Assembly: GCA_963742715.1 (NCBI GenBank)
Contig: CAVUMR010000003.1
Span: 682,001 to 746,000 of the forward strand
Direction of reading: 5' to 3'
Length of the DNA stretch: 64,000 nucleotides
From: CAVUMR01 sp963742715
Lineage (GTDB): Bacteria > Actinomycetota > Actinomycetes > Mycobacteriales > Micromonosporaceae
The notes beneath the pieces were generated by a model. It saw nothing but the letters and a program-made list of their open reading frames with translations. It was not told where the DNA came from and did no database searches. Positions 42,200-50,892 of the stretch are shown piece by piece (the first letter of the stretch is position 1; each line of letters starts with the position of its first letter). The translations under genes and the position numbers were made by a program.

Positions 42200-42279
42200 A
42201 CGCGCGCGGGGCACCGTCGGCGGGTAAGCGCGCGGGGCATCGTCGGCGGGTAAGCGCGCGGGGCATCGTCGGCGGGTAA
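42190..42279. repeat. 26-28-bp tandem repeat starting at the GH13 stop codon
   Basis: Three downstream units of gcgcggggcatcgtcggcg followed by ggtaa, with a related first unit made of the gene's own end. Stop-like TAG/TAA occur at 42197, 42225, 42251 and 42277. Confidence 0.9.
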
Positions 42280-42288
42280 CAAGGACGG

Positions 42289-43503
42289 CTACTGCGTGGC
42301 GAGTGCTTCGGTCGGGGACAGCCGGCTCGCCCGTACGGCCGGGTAGATGCCGGCGATCCCGCCGATCACCAGGGTCGCGCCGAGTCCACCGAGAGTCGCC
42401 CAGGCCGGTACCACCGACGGCCAGCCCTGGTACGTCGCGTACCCGACCGTGACCGCGATGCCGAGCAGCACGCCGGCCACGCCGCCGAGTACCGACAGCA
42501 GTTGCGACTCGACCAGGAACTGCAGCCGGATGTGGCCGCGGGTGGCACCGAGCGAGCGGCGCAGGCCGATCTCCGCGCGCCGTTCGAGTACCGAGATGAC
42601 CATCGTGTTCGCCACCCCGACCCCGCCGACCAGCAGTGCTACCGCGCCGAGACCGAGCAGCAGCCCGGAGAAGGTCTGGTCGGTGGCCTGTCGGGCGGCG
42701 AGCGCGTCCGACGGCCGGGAGACCTTCACCTGGTCCGGGCTCTGCGGATTCGCGGTCGCGGCCAGTACGCCCTGCACCGCCTCCACCGCGTCCTCGCGGG
42801 TACGGGTGTACACGGTCGTGGGGTACCCGTCGAAGCCGAGCTTGTCCTGCGCCACCGGCCAGCCGACCAGCGCGGCGGTGTCCAACTCCGGCGCGAGTGG
42901 CACCGGGTCGAGTACGCCGACCACGGTGAACCAGCGGTCCCCCAGGTACACCTGCTGCTCGGTACCGGCCGCGCCGACCCCGAGCCGATCCGCGGTCGCG
43001 GCGCCGAGCACCACCGCGGGGTACCGCGCGGTCGCCTCGTTGAGCCAGGTGCCGCTGGCGACGTGGCCACGGATCGTGTCGAGTAGGTCGGTACGCGCGG
43101 CCAGTACCGCGATGCTGCCGGTCTGCCCGGCCGGGACGCGATCGGTCCGGTACACGTGCACGTTGGTGACCCGGCCGGTGGCGGTGGCCGAGGTGACCGG
43201 GCCGATCCGGCGGATCATGCCGACCGTCTCGGTGGACAGGTGCGCGTTGTCGCCGAAGATCGTCTGGCCGGGGCCGACGGTGAGCAGGTTGGTGCCGAGC
43301 CGGTCGAGCGTGCGGTCGAGTTCGGCGCGGCTGGAGGTGGAGATGCCGACCACCGAGATCATCGCGGCGATGCCGATCGCGATGCCCAGCGCGGACAGCA
43401 CCACCCGGGTGGGTCGGGGCCGCAGCCCGGCCGCCCCGACCCGCGCGACGTCGCCGGGCCGCAGCCGGGCCGGCACCAGCCGGGGTCGGTCGCCGGCGGC
43501 CAT
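42289..43503 (-). CDS. MacB-like ABC transporter permease
   Basis: 404 residues; ATG overlaps the ATPase stop. Layout of the MacB/FtsX type: one helix near residues 33-55 (VLSALGIAIGIAAMISVVGI), a large extracytoplasmic domain to ~265, then three helices with LLVGGVGVANTMVISVLERRAEIGLRRSLGA. Last gene of a four-gene operon. It moves substrates mechanically across the envelope, commonly peptides or antibiotics. Confidence 0.93.
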   Translation of the reverse strand: MAAGDRPRLVPARLRPGDVARVGAAGLRPRPTRVVLSALGIAIGIAAMISVVGISTSSRAELDRTLDRLGTNLLTVGPGQTIFGDNAHLSTETVGMIRRIGPVTSATATGRVTNVHVYRTDRVPAGQTGSIAVLAARTDLLDTIRGHVASGTWLNEATARYPAVVLGAATADRLGVGAAGTEQQVYLGDRWFTVVGVLDPVPLAPELDTAALVGWPVAQDKLGFDGYPTTVYTRTREDAVEAVQGVLAATANPQSPDQVKVSRPSDALAARQATDQTFSGLLLGLGAVALLVGGVGVANTMVISVLERRAEIGLRRSLGATRGHIRLQFLVESQLLSVLGGVAGVLLGIAVTVGYATYQGWPSVVPAWATLGGLGATLVIGGIAGIYPAVRASRLSPTEALATQ

Positions 43504-44165
43504 CAGCCGACCACCCGGCCGTCGTGCAGGACCACCTGCCGCGGCAGGGTGGCCGCGATGTCGCGATCGTGGGTGATGATCACGACGGTGGTACCGGTGG
43601 CGTGCAGCTCGCGCAGCAGCGTCATCACGCCGCTGCCGGACACCGAGTCGAGGTTTCCGGTCGGCTCGTCGGCGAGCAGCAGCGCCGGTTCACCGGCCAC
43701 CGCCCGCGCGATCGCGACCCGCTGGCGCTCTCCCCCGGACAGCTCGTGCGGCCGGTGGTCCAACCGGTGGCCCAGGCCGACCCTGGTCAGCGTCGCCACC
43801 GCCCGTTCCCGCCGCTCGGCGATGGGCATCCCGGTGTACAGCAGGCCATCGGCGACGTTGTCCAGGGCGGACACCCCGGGCGCCAGGTGGAAGTGCTGGA
43901 ACACGAAGCCGATCCGGCCGGCCCGCAGCGCGGACAGCTCCCGGTCGGACAGCGCGGCCACGTCGTACCCGTCGACCCGGACCGTCCCGGACGACGGCCG
44001 GTCGAGCGTGCCGATCAGGTTGAGCAGGGTCGACTTGCCGGAGCCGGACGGTCCGACGATGCCGACCAGCTCGCCGTAGTTGACCCCGAGCGAAGCACCG
44101 CGTAACGCGGCCACCCCGCCCGGGTACGTCTTGCTGACGTGCGAGAGTTCGACGAGCTCAGTCAC
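43503..44165 (-). CDS. MacB-like ABC transporter ATPase
   Basis: 220 residues. Walker A GPSGSGKST, Q-loop FVFQHFHLAPG, signature LSGGERQRVAIARA, Walker B LLLADEPTGNLD and switch ITHD, all canonical for the LolD/MacB class. It overlaps the adaptor gene by 8 bp and the permease gene by 1 bp (TGA/ATG). Partner of the adjacent permease. Confidence 0.95.
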   Translation of the reverse strand: MTELVELSHVSKTYPGGVAALRGASLGVNYGELVGIVGPSGSGKSTLLNLIGTLDRPSSGTVRVDGYDVAALSDRELSALRAGRIGFVFQHFHLAPGVSALDNVADGLLYTGMPIAERRERAVATLTRVGLGHRLDHRPHELSGGERQRVAIARAVAGEPALLLADEPTGNLDSVSGSGVMTLLRELHATGTTVVIITHDRDIAATLPRQVVLHDGRVVG

Positions 44166-45396
44166 CGGGCGTCCCGACGGTGACTCCCTCGTCGATGCCC
44201 TCGCCGGTGATCTCCACCTGGCCGTTGGCGAACATGCCGGTCTTCACCGCGACGTACCGGGTGGTGTTCCCCTCCACCACCTGCACGCCGTACCCGCCTT
44301 CGCGCAGCGCGACCAGGGCCGCGACCGGGACCGTGAGCACGTTCTCGCGCCGCGCGCTGATCAGCGTGATGTCGACGGGAGCGGCCTGCAGGGTGCCGAG
44401 CGCCTTCTGGTCGGCGATGGTGATGACGACCTCGATGGTGGCGTTGCCGGCGCCACCGGTACCGCCGGTGCCGGTCCCCGAACCGCCGGTGCCGCCGGTG
44501 GAGCCGGAGCCGCTGGTGACCGTGCCGATGCTGGTCACGGTGCCGGTGACCGGCCGACCGTCGGGCAGGGTCACGGTCGCGGTACCGCCCTTGTGTACGA
44601 GTTGCTGCTTGGCCACGTCGAGCGCGACCCGGACGGTACGGGTGGTGCCGGTGTAGCTGAGGATCTCGCCGGTACCAGGGTCCCCGACGTGCGCCTTCAC
44701 CTCGGCGATCCGGATCCCCGCGGGCGCGACCAGGGCCTGGTTCACGTCGACCGTGCCGGTCTCGGTCACGCCCAGGTCGGCCTGCCACTGCTTGACCGCG
44801 GCCGCGGTGCTGGCGGTGTACGAGTCGTCCACGGTGAAGCCGGTGTAGCCGAGCGCGGCCAGGTTCCGTTCCAGCTGCGTGACGTCAGCGCCGGTCAGTC
44901 CGGTGGTGAGCACCCGGTACAACGGCAGCTTCCCGTACAGCAGCGGCACCGGCTGCTCGTTCACCTTGTACACGGTCGCGCCCCGGGCCATCGTGGCGCC
45001 CGGTACCGGCAGCCAGGTGATCGTGCCGGTACCGCCCTGCGCCGGCCCCGCCGCGCCGCCGGACGCTCCGGTCGAGCCGCTCGTGCCACCGGCGCCGGCA
45101 CTTCCGCCGGCCGGCTTGTCGGACGACGGGCTGCCGAGCCCGGCCCGCGCGGTCACGGCGACCGGATCGCCGTAGTCGAGGGTGCCGCCGACCACTTCGC
45201 TCTCGGTCAACGTGGTCCGGCTGACCGTCGCCGTACCGGGCGGCAGGTCACCGCGGCTCTCGCCCCGCGCGTCACGTCCACCGAAGCCGAACGCGGCGAC
45301 GCCGATGGCCGCGGCCACGGCCGCGACGGCGGTCAGGCCGGCGACGCCGCGGGCCCGGCGTCGCCGGCCTGATGCCTGGCTCGTGTCCGTGCTCAA
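44158..45396 (-). CDS. Membrane-fusion-type adaptor with peptidoglycan-binding domain
   Basis: 412 residues from TTG 45396, supported by GGGAG upstream. One N-terminal helix follows an RRRRARG basic stretch. A Ser/Gly-rich loop, a PG_binding_1 domain (GADVTQLERNLAALGYTG... near residues 165-230) and HlyD-like beta segments (IRIAEVKAHVGDPG, TATVTLPDGRPVTGTVTSIG) follow. A second Gly/Ser/Thr loop is at ~300-320. Such adaptors link MacB-type pumps to the Gram-positive wall. Confidence 0.88.
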   Translation of the reverse strand: MSTDTSQASGRRRRARGVAGLTAVAAVAAAIGVAAFGFGGRDARGESRGDLPPGTATVSRTTLTESEVVGGTLDYGDPVAVTARAGLGSPSSDKPAGGSAGAGGTSGSTGASGGAAGPAQGGTGTITWLPVPGATMARGATVYKVNEQPVPLLYGKLPLYRVLTTGLTGADVTQLERNLAALGYTGFTVDDSYTASTAAAVKQWQADLGVTETGTVDVNQALVAPAGIRIAEVKAHVGDPGTGEILSYTGTTRTVRVALDVAKQQLVHKGGTATVTLPDGRPVTGTVTSIGTVTSGSGSTGGTGGSGTGTGGTGGAGNATIEVVITIADQKALGTLQAAPVDITLISARRENVLTVPVAALVALREGGYGVQVVEGNTTRYVAVKTGMFANGQVEITGEGIDEGVTVGTPGD

Positions 45397-45451
45397 CAGC
45401 TGCTCCCGCTGGTTCGGCGGCTGGATCCGGGTCGGGGTCCAGGGCCCGGCC

Positions 45452-46018
45452 TCAGCCGTTCCACTTCGGCAACTTGTCCTGGCATGCCTTCATCGCGGTC
45501 CGGAAGGTCGGGCCGCTCTGGTCGACGCCGACCGGTGGTGCGGCACCGCCGCCGTTCGGGTCCGGGTCCGGCATGTCCACGCCGTGCTGCCGCATGCAGG
45601 TGGTGAACTCGCGCATCGCGTCCGCCTGCTGCGGATCGGGCTTGTTCAGCTCGCCGCCGTTGGGCAGCAGCGGCCGGCACGCCTGCATCGCCTTCTGGAA
45701 GACCGGGCTGTTCCGGCTGATCTTCTTGCCGCCCACCGCGGTGGCGGGACCGTCTCCGTTCGGGTCCGGGTCGGGCATGTCCACGCCGTGCTCGCGCATG
45801 CAGCCGGCGAACCTGCGCAGCGCCTCCTGCCGGGCGACCGGCTGTGCGGACGTGCTCGCCGTCGGCTTGTCCGCCCCGCCCGCGGTCGCGATGTCGTCGC
45901 CGCTGTTGCCGTCGCAGCCGGTCACACCCAGACCCAGGACCAGCAGGGGTACCGCGGACAGAGCCACCCTCCAGCGCCGTCCGGTGCCCCGTCGGGTTGC
46001 GGATGGAGGTACTCGCAC
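45452..46018 (-). CDS. Lipoprotein with duplicated CMR-HGVDMPDPDPNG motif
   Basis: 188 residues from GTG 46018 behind GGGGAG; longer upstream reading rejected. A hydrophobic signal ends in a lipobox (LGVTGC), so it is membrane-anchored outside the cell. Two copies of F-x2-CMR-x-HGVDMPDPDPNG, each followed by a Cys-containing helix, indicate internal duplication. The DPDPNGDG loop looks like a calcium-type DxDxNG site, which is inference. First gene of the exporter operon, divergent from the two-component system, so perhaps the sensed or sensing component. Confidence 0.8.
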   Translation of the reverse strand: MRVPPSATRRGTGRRWRVALSAVPLLVLGLGVTGCDGNSGDDIATAGGADKPTASTSAQPVARQEALRRFAGCMREHGVDMPDPDPNGDGPATAVGGKKISRNSPVFQKAMQACRPLLPNGGELNKPDPQQADAMREFTTCMRQHGVDMPDPDPNGGGAAPPVGVDQSGPTFRTAMKACQDKLPKWNG

Positions 46019-46185
46019 GTCGAACTCCCCGGTCGTACTGGCTTCCCACCACGAGGGCGGCGGTCGTGGACGAGTCAACCCGTACCGCCGTATCCCGGGC
46101 GTAACCGACAGGGGTTACGGCACCGTTACCCGGGCCTGGGGGACCATGGGGGCTGCCGGATCGGACCCCGCGGAGGCGGACAGAC

Positions 46186-46842
46186 GTGCGCGTACTGGTT
46201 GTCGAGGACGAGAAGCTCCTCGCCGACGCCATCGCCGAGTGGCTGCGGCGGGAGACGTTCGCGGTCGACGTGGCGTACGACGGTGACGCGGCACTGGAGC
46301 GGCTCGGCGTCAACGACTACGACGTCGTGGTGCTCGACCGCGACCTGCCGATCGTGTCCGGTGACGAGGTGTGCCGGGCGATCGTCGAGTCCGGCGCGCA
46401 CGCGCGGGTGCTCATGCTCACCGCCGCCGCGGCGGTACGGGACCGGGTCGAGGGCCTGGCCATCGGCGCGGACGACTACCTGGGCAAGCCGTTCGCCTTT
46501 GTCGAGCTGTCCGCCCGGGTACACGCGCTGGGCCGGCGCACCCGACCGGCCGCGCCCCCGGTGCTGGAGCGGGCCGGTATCCGGCTCGATCCGCAGCGGC
46601 GGGAGGTGTCCCGGGACGACCGGCAGGTACCGCTGGCCCGCAAGGAGTTCGCCGTACTCGCCGAGCTGCTGCGCGCCGACGGCGCGACCGTGTCGGCCGA
46701 GGAGCTGCTCGAGCGGGTGTGGGACGAGCACATCGACCCGTTCACCAATGTCGTACGGGTGACCATGATGAAGCTCCGCCGCAAGCTCGGCGACCCACCG
46801 GTGGTCGAGACCGTACCGGGAGTGGGGTACCGGATCCGATGA
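46186..46842 (+). CDS. OmpR-family response regulator
   Basis: 218 residues from GTG 46186 behind GGAGG. Receiver residues: acidic pair in VVEDEK, Asp51 in VVLDRDLP, Thr in MLTAAA, Lys in LGKPF. Winged-helix C-terminus with PLARKEFAVLAELLRADG and VVRVTMMKLRRKLG. It overlaps the kinase gene (ATGA). It probably controls the divergent exporter operon through the 167-bp spacer. Confidence 0.95.
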   Translation: MRVLVVEDEKLLADAIAEWLRRETFAVDVAYDGDAALERLGVNDYDVVVLDRDLPIVSGDEVCRAIVESGAHARVLMLTAAAAVRDRVEGLAIGADDYLGKPFAFVELSARVHALGRRTRPAAPPVLERAGIRLDPQRREVSRDDRQVPLARKEFAVLAELLRADGATVSAEELLERVWDEHIDPFTNVVRVTMMKLRRKLGDPPVVETVPGVGYRIR

Positions 46843-48050
46843 GTGCGCTGTCCACGAAGTTGACGTGGCTCCTGCCGCGGAACTGGACCATCCGGGTACG
46901 GCTGACCGCGCTGTACGGCGGGCTGTTCTTCCTGGCCGGAGTGGTACTGCTCGGCCTGACGTACCTGCTGGTGAAGCAGAACCTGGACGCCCGGGTACTG
47001 CAGACCGACCGGCCCAACACCGCGATCTCGGACCTGCCGCCGGTACGCAGCGGCGGGTTCGAGCCGGGCGATGCCGAGCGGATCCGCGCGCAGGTACGAC
47101 AGGCCCAGGACGACTTCCGTGCCGAGACGCTCGACTCCCTGCTGACCCAGGGCGCGGTCGCGTTGGCGCTGGTCGGAGCCGCGGCTACCGCGTTGGGCTG
47201 GGTGGTGGCCGGGCGGGTACTGCGCCCGCTGCACCGCATCACGGACACCGCGCGACGGATCGGCGGAGCCGACACGGCCGGCGAGGGCCTGCACGAGCGG
47301 ATCGCGCTGGGCGGGCCGACGGACGAGATCAAGCAGTTGGCGGACACGTTCGACACGATGCTCGAACGGCTGGACCGCTCATTCGACGGGCAGCGGCGGT
47401 TCGTCGCCAACGCCTCACACGAGCTGCGTACGCCGCTGGCCATCAACCGGGCGCTGATCGAGGTCGCGGTGACCCGTCCGGACGCGTCCGCGGACCTGCG
47501 CCAGCTCGGCGGGTCGCTGCTGGAGATCAACGGCCGGCACGAGCGGCTGATCGACGGGCTGCTCACGCTCGCCGACTCGGAGAACGCGATCACCGAACGT
47601 ACCGCGGTCGACCTGGCCGAGATGGTGACTCATGTGGTCGAGCAGTCCGCCGCCACGGCCGAGGAGGCCGGAGTCGAGATCACGACCGAGCTGTCGCCGG
47701 CTCCGGCCAGCGGCGATCCGGTACTGATCGAGCGGCTGGTACAGAACCTGATCGAGAACGCGATCCGGCACAATCTGCCGACCGGCGGCCGGTTGACCGT
47801 CAGTACCCGATCGGCGCCTGGTGGCGCGGAACTCGTGGTCAGCAACACCGGCCGGCCGGTCCCCCGGTACGAGACGGACACGATCTTCAAGCCGTTCCGT
47901 CGGCTGACCGGCGAGCGGGCGAGTCCGGAGCGCGGTTCGGGGTTGGGGCTGTCCATCGTGGCCGCCGTGGCCCGGGCGCACGGCGGCACGGTGAACGCGA
48001 CCCCTCGGGACGGCGGCGGCCTGGTGGTACGCGCGGTCCTGCCGTCCTGA
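46839..48050 (+). CDS. Sensor histidine kinase
   Basis: 403 residues. Two membrane helices (~24-46 and ~104-128) enclose a short extracytoplasmic loop of ~55 residues. HAMP follows (~128-185), then the H-box FVANASHELRTPLAINR, N-box NLIENAIRHN and G-box GSGLGLSIVAAVARAHGG. The small sensor loop suggests it may depend on a partner, possibly the lipoprotein or the exporter. Cognate to the upstream regulator. Confidence 0.95.
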   Translation: MSALSTKLTWLLPRNWTIRVRLTALYGGLFFLAGVVLLGLTYLLVKQNLDARVLQTDRPNTAISDLPPVRSGGFEPGDAERIRAQVRQAQDDFRAETLDSLLTQGAVALALVGAAATALGWVVAGRVLRPLHRITDTARRIGGADTAGEGLHERIALGGPTDEIKQLADTFDTMLERLDRSFDGQRRFVANASHELRTPLAINRALIEVAVTRPDASADLRQLGGSLLEINGRHERLIDGLLTLADSENAITERTAVDLAEMVTHVVEQSAATAEEAGVEITTELSPAPASGDPVLIERLVQNLIENAIRHNLPTGGRLTVSTRSAPGGAELVVSNTGRPVPRYETDTIFKPFRRLTGERASPERGSGLGLSIVAAVARAHGGTVNATPRDGGGLVVRAVLPS

Positions 48051-48055
48051 CAGCA

Positions 48056-48077
48056 CCGGCCGGAGCGCGCCGGCCGG
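48056..48077. terminator. Stem-loop between convergent kinase and Crp/Fnr genes
   Basis: ccggccgg repeated as an 8-bp stem around a 6-base loop, in the 39-bp gap between two convergent stops. Could serve both genes. Confidence 0.5.
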
Positions 48078-48089
48078 AGCACGGGCAGG

Positions 48090-48785
48090 TCAGCGGTCGG
48101 TCAGCCCGGCGCGCCGGCGGAGCGAGGCCAGGTCGACCACGACGATCCGGTGCCCCTCGGTGCGCAGCCAGCCCCGCTCGACGAACATGCGGATCACCTG
48201 GTTGACGCTCTGCCGGGAACCGCCGGCCAGCTCGGCGACCTGGGTCTGGCTGAGTTCGATGGTGGGCAGCGGCCCGGGCCGGTCACTCACCAGCCGGACC
48301 ACGACCTTGGCCACCCGACCGGACAGGTCGAGGAAGACGTGGTCGGCCTTCTGTTCGGTGAGCCGGCGGATCAGCCCACCGAGGGAACGCAGCGCGGCTT
48401 CGAGCAGCGCCGGCTGGGCGCGGACCAGGTCGATGAACGCCGGCCGGGACAGCATCAGCGCGGTCACGTCCTCGATCGCCTCGACCGAGGCCGAGCGGGG
48501 GGCGCCGTCGAGCAGCGAGACCTCACCCAACAGACCCGGCGCGCGTACCACGGTGAGCATGGCCCGGTCACCGGTTGCGGCGGACCGGTACACCGCGACC
48601 GAACCGCGCCGGAGTACCAGCAGGGAGTCGCCCGGATCGCCTTCGACGAAAATCTGCTGGCCCTTGCGGAACAACCGGGGCAGCGCGACCGACGCGATCC
48701 GCTGCCGTAGCACCGGGTCCAATCCGGCGAACAGCGCTATTCCGGCCAGTGGATCATCCAGCCCGGGCTGCCGCGGCGACGCCAC
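48090..48785 (-). CDS. Crp/Fnr-family transcriptional regulator
   Basis: 231 residues from GTG 48785 behind GGAGGA; upstream extension rejected. Cyclic-nucleotide-type beta-barrel with FRKGQQIFVEGDPGDSLLVLRRG and GLLGEVSLLDGAPRSASVEAIED (~20-130), dimer helix, then HTH with LSQTQVAELAGGSRQSVNQVIRMFVERGWL. The PRSA-type segment is compatible with cyclic nucleotide binding. No Fe-S cysteines, so Crp-like rather than Fnr-like. The regulon is unknown. Confidence 0.92.
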   Translation of the reverse strand: MASPRQPGLDDPLAGIALFAGLDPVLRQRIASVALPRLFRKGQQIFVEGDPGDSLLVLRRGSVAVYRSAATGDRAMLTVVRAPGLLGEVSLLDGAPRSASVEAIEDVTALMLSRPAFIDLVRAQPALLEAALRSLGGLIRRLTEQKADHVFLDLSGRVAKVVVRLVSDRPGPLPTIELSQTQVAELAGGSRQSVNQVIRMFVERGWLRTEGHRIVVVDLASLRRRAGLTDR

Positions 48786-49194
48786 GCGATCACGTCCTCC
48801 GATCACACCTGGTACGGGATAACCGCGATAAGTATCTTGTCTCATTTTCTCCACCCGTGTCCCTTTGCGCCCAGGCCCCTTTTTTTCAGGCAGATCGCTG
48901 TACCGACTTCCCGGATTGGCGCATACGCCGGAATTTGCCTGCTCTGCGGTCTGAGATGGGACGGCATAGTCGCCCTGAAGTGACGTGAATTCGCGGAAAA
49001 GAATAGGGAGAAGTGTTGATCAGGCATACCGAGGCGCCCATCTATTTCGCCCCGCGCGGCAGGCCCCGGATCGCCGCAAAGGAACGTGCTGACCCTCGCG
49101 TGGGGGCGAAGGTGCGGTACGGCCGGTCGTCCCCGTAACCTTGTTCGGGTCAAATCGGCCGGAGCGCGTGCCCGGGCGGGCAGGAGGAGACGGT
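48786..49194. other. Divergent intergenic region, ~410 bp
   Basis: A lower-GC segment including a run of T at 48882-48888. It separates the Crp/Fnr gene and the glycosyltransferase gene. An open frame on the minus strand (48842-49153) lacks protein-like character. No RNA gene or clear operator recognised. Confidence 0.4.
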
Positions 49195-49962
49195 GTGAGC
49201 ACCAACGCCGAGGGCTACCCCGAGGTGGGTCGGGTTCTGGTCATCATCCCGACCTACAACGAGGCGGAGAACCTGCCCCGGATCAGCGCCCGGCTGCGAG
49301 CCGCGGTGCCCGCGGCGCACCTGCTGGTGGCCGACGACAACAGTCCGGACGGTACCGGCGACATCGCCGACCGACTCGCGGCCGAGGACCCGCACATCCA
49401 CGTGCTGCACCGGCCGGGCAAGGCCGGACTGGGCGCGGCGTACCTCGCCGGCTTCCGTTACGCGGCGGACCACGGGTACGACGCCGTGGTGGAGATGGAC
49501 GCCGACGGTTCGCACGCGCCGGAGCAGCTGCCCCGGCTGCTGGACGCGCTGGCCGATCACGACGTGGTACTGGGCAGCCGCTACCGCCCCGGCGGCGAGG
49601 TGGTCGACTGGCCGATCCGGCGGCTGCTGATCTCCCGCGGCGGCAACCTGTACACCCGGATCGCGCTCGGCATGCCGATCAGCGACGCCACCGGCGGGTA
49701 CCGCGCGTACCGCACCGCCGTACTGGACAAGCTGGACCTCGACACGATCAGCTCGGCCGGTTACTGCTTCCAGGTGGACCTGGCCCGGCGTGCCTGGCAG
49801 GCCGGCCTGCGGGTCGTCGAGGTGCCGATCACGTTCGCCGACCGTCAGTACGGCCTGAGCAAGATGAACAGCGGCATCGTCGGCGAGGCGCTGTGGCGGG
49901 TCACGATCTGGGGCACCAAGGCCCGGTTCGACAAGGTGCGGGCGGCTCTCCGCCGCCGGTGA
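49195..49962 (+). CDS. Polyprenol-phosphate mannosyltransferase-like GT2
   Basis: 255 residues from GTG 49195 behind AGGAGGAG. GT2 fold with VLVIIPTYNEAENLP, ADDNSPDGTGDIAD, the metal DxD-like EMDADGSH, and GSRYRPGG, close to dolichol-phosphate mannosyltransferase (Dpm1/Ppm1). The acceptor-side motif SDATGGYRAYR is typical. No membrane domain is fused. It would make the lipid-linked mannose used for lipoglycans and protein mannosylation. The stop is part of a tandem repeat. Confidence 0.9.
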   Translation: MSTNAEGYPEVGRVLVIIPTYNEAENLPRISARLRAAVPAAHLLVADDNSPDGTGDIADRLAAEDPHIHVLHRPGKAGLGAAYLAGFRYAADHGYDAVVEMDADGSHAPEQLPRLLDALADHDVVLGSRYRPGGEVVDWPIRRLLISRGGNLYTRIALGMPISDATGGYRAYRTAVLDKLDLDTISSAGYCFQVDLARRAWQAGLRVVEVPITFADRQYGLSKMNSGIVGEALWRVTIWGTKARFDKVRAALRRR

Positions 49963-50055
49963 CTGCCGCGCTGCCGCGCCGCCTGAAACCGCCGGTGACT
50001 GCCGCGCCGCCTGAAGCCGCCGGTGACTGCGCCGCCTGAAGCCGCTGGTGACGGC
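49951..50055. repeat. 24-36-bp direct repeats including the GT2 stop codon
   Basis: ccgccggtgactg...gccgcctgaa recurs three times plus a partial copy; the first copy is the end of the gene, its TGA at 49960-49962 included. Confidence 0.85.
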
Positions 50056-50085
50056 GCCGCTCGAGGCCGTCCCGCAAACCCGGCG

Positions 50086-50775
50086 TCAGGCGTACAGGGC
50101 GAAGTAGACGGCGATGTAGTGGCAGATCGCGGCCACCAGCGTCGCGGCGTGGAAGAACTCGTGGTGACCGAAGGTACGGGGCCACGGGTTGGGCCACTTC
50201 AACGCGTAGAACAACGCGCCGACGCTGTAGAACACGCCGCCGACCAGCATCAACACCAGAGCCGTGGCGCCGCCGTACCGGGCGATGTCCGGCAGTACGA
50301 ACAGCGCGACCCAGCCGAGCGCGATGTACGGCGGTACGGACACCCAGCGCGGCGCCTGCGGCCACGCCAACTTGAGCGCGACGCCGATGATCGCGCCGGA
50401 CCACACCACCGCGAGAATCTCCCAGGCCAGCCGGGTCGGCAGCAGGAGCAGGCTGAACGGGGTGTACGTACCGGCGATGAACAGGAAGATCATCGAGTGG
50501 TCCAGCCGCTTCATCACGGCGTACCCGACCGGCCCCCACACCCGCCGGTGGTAGAGCGCGCTGATCCCGAACAGGCCGGTGATCGCGACCGAGTACACGG
50601 CACACGCCACGACCGGTCGCCACCCCGGCTGGGTCGCCGCCAGCGAGGTCAGCACGATGCCGCACACCGCGCCCACGCCCACCGCGTACGCGTGCAGCCA
50701 GCCGCGCATCCGCGGTCGCGCCAGTGGATCCTTGGCGTGAGCGGTACGGGTGTCGATAGCCGCTGATCGAGTCAC
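50086..50775 (-). CDS. PAQR / hemolysin III family membrane protein
   Basis: 229 residues from GTG 50775 (other GTGs nearby are possible). Seven helices. Family signatures: ISALYHRRVW, MKRLDHSMIFLFIAGTYTPF and, near the end, FGHHEFFHAATLVAAICHY, whose His residues with the earlier His/Asp form the zinc site. Bacterial members are of unclear function (membrane homeostasis, or putative hydrolase by analogy with adiponectin receptors). Confidence 0.9.
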   Translation of the reverse strand: MTRSAAIDTRTAHAKDPLARPRMRGWLHAYAVGVGAVCGIVLTSLAATQPGWRPVVACAVYSVAITGLFGISALYHRRVWGPVGYAVMKRLDHSMIFLFIAGTYTPFSLLLLPTRLAWEILAVVWSGAIIGVALKLAWPQAPRWVSVPPYIALGWVALFVLPDIARYGGATALVLMLVGGVFYSVGALFYALKWPNPWPRTFGHHEFFHAATLVAAICHYIAVYFALYA

Positions 50776-50892
50776 AACAACCAGGCTACGGGGCCGTAGG
50801 TTACTTGTCAGTAATATCGTGCCGAACGTTGCCCTGGTCACGCCACCCGGAAGCAGCGGGCCGAGTTCGCCGAGACGGATTCACAGGGCCTC

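Noticed and set aside
48842..49153. Minus-strand open frame in the Crp/Fnr-GT2 spacer
   Set aside because: Lower-GC intergenic DNA without codon bias or protein pattern.
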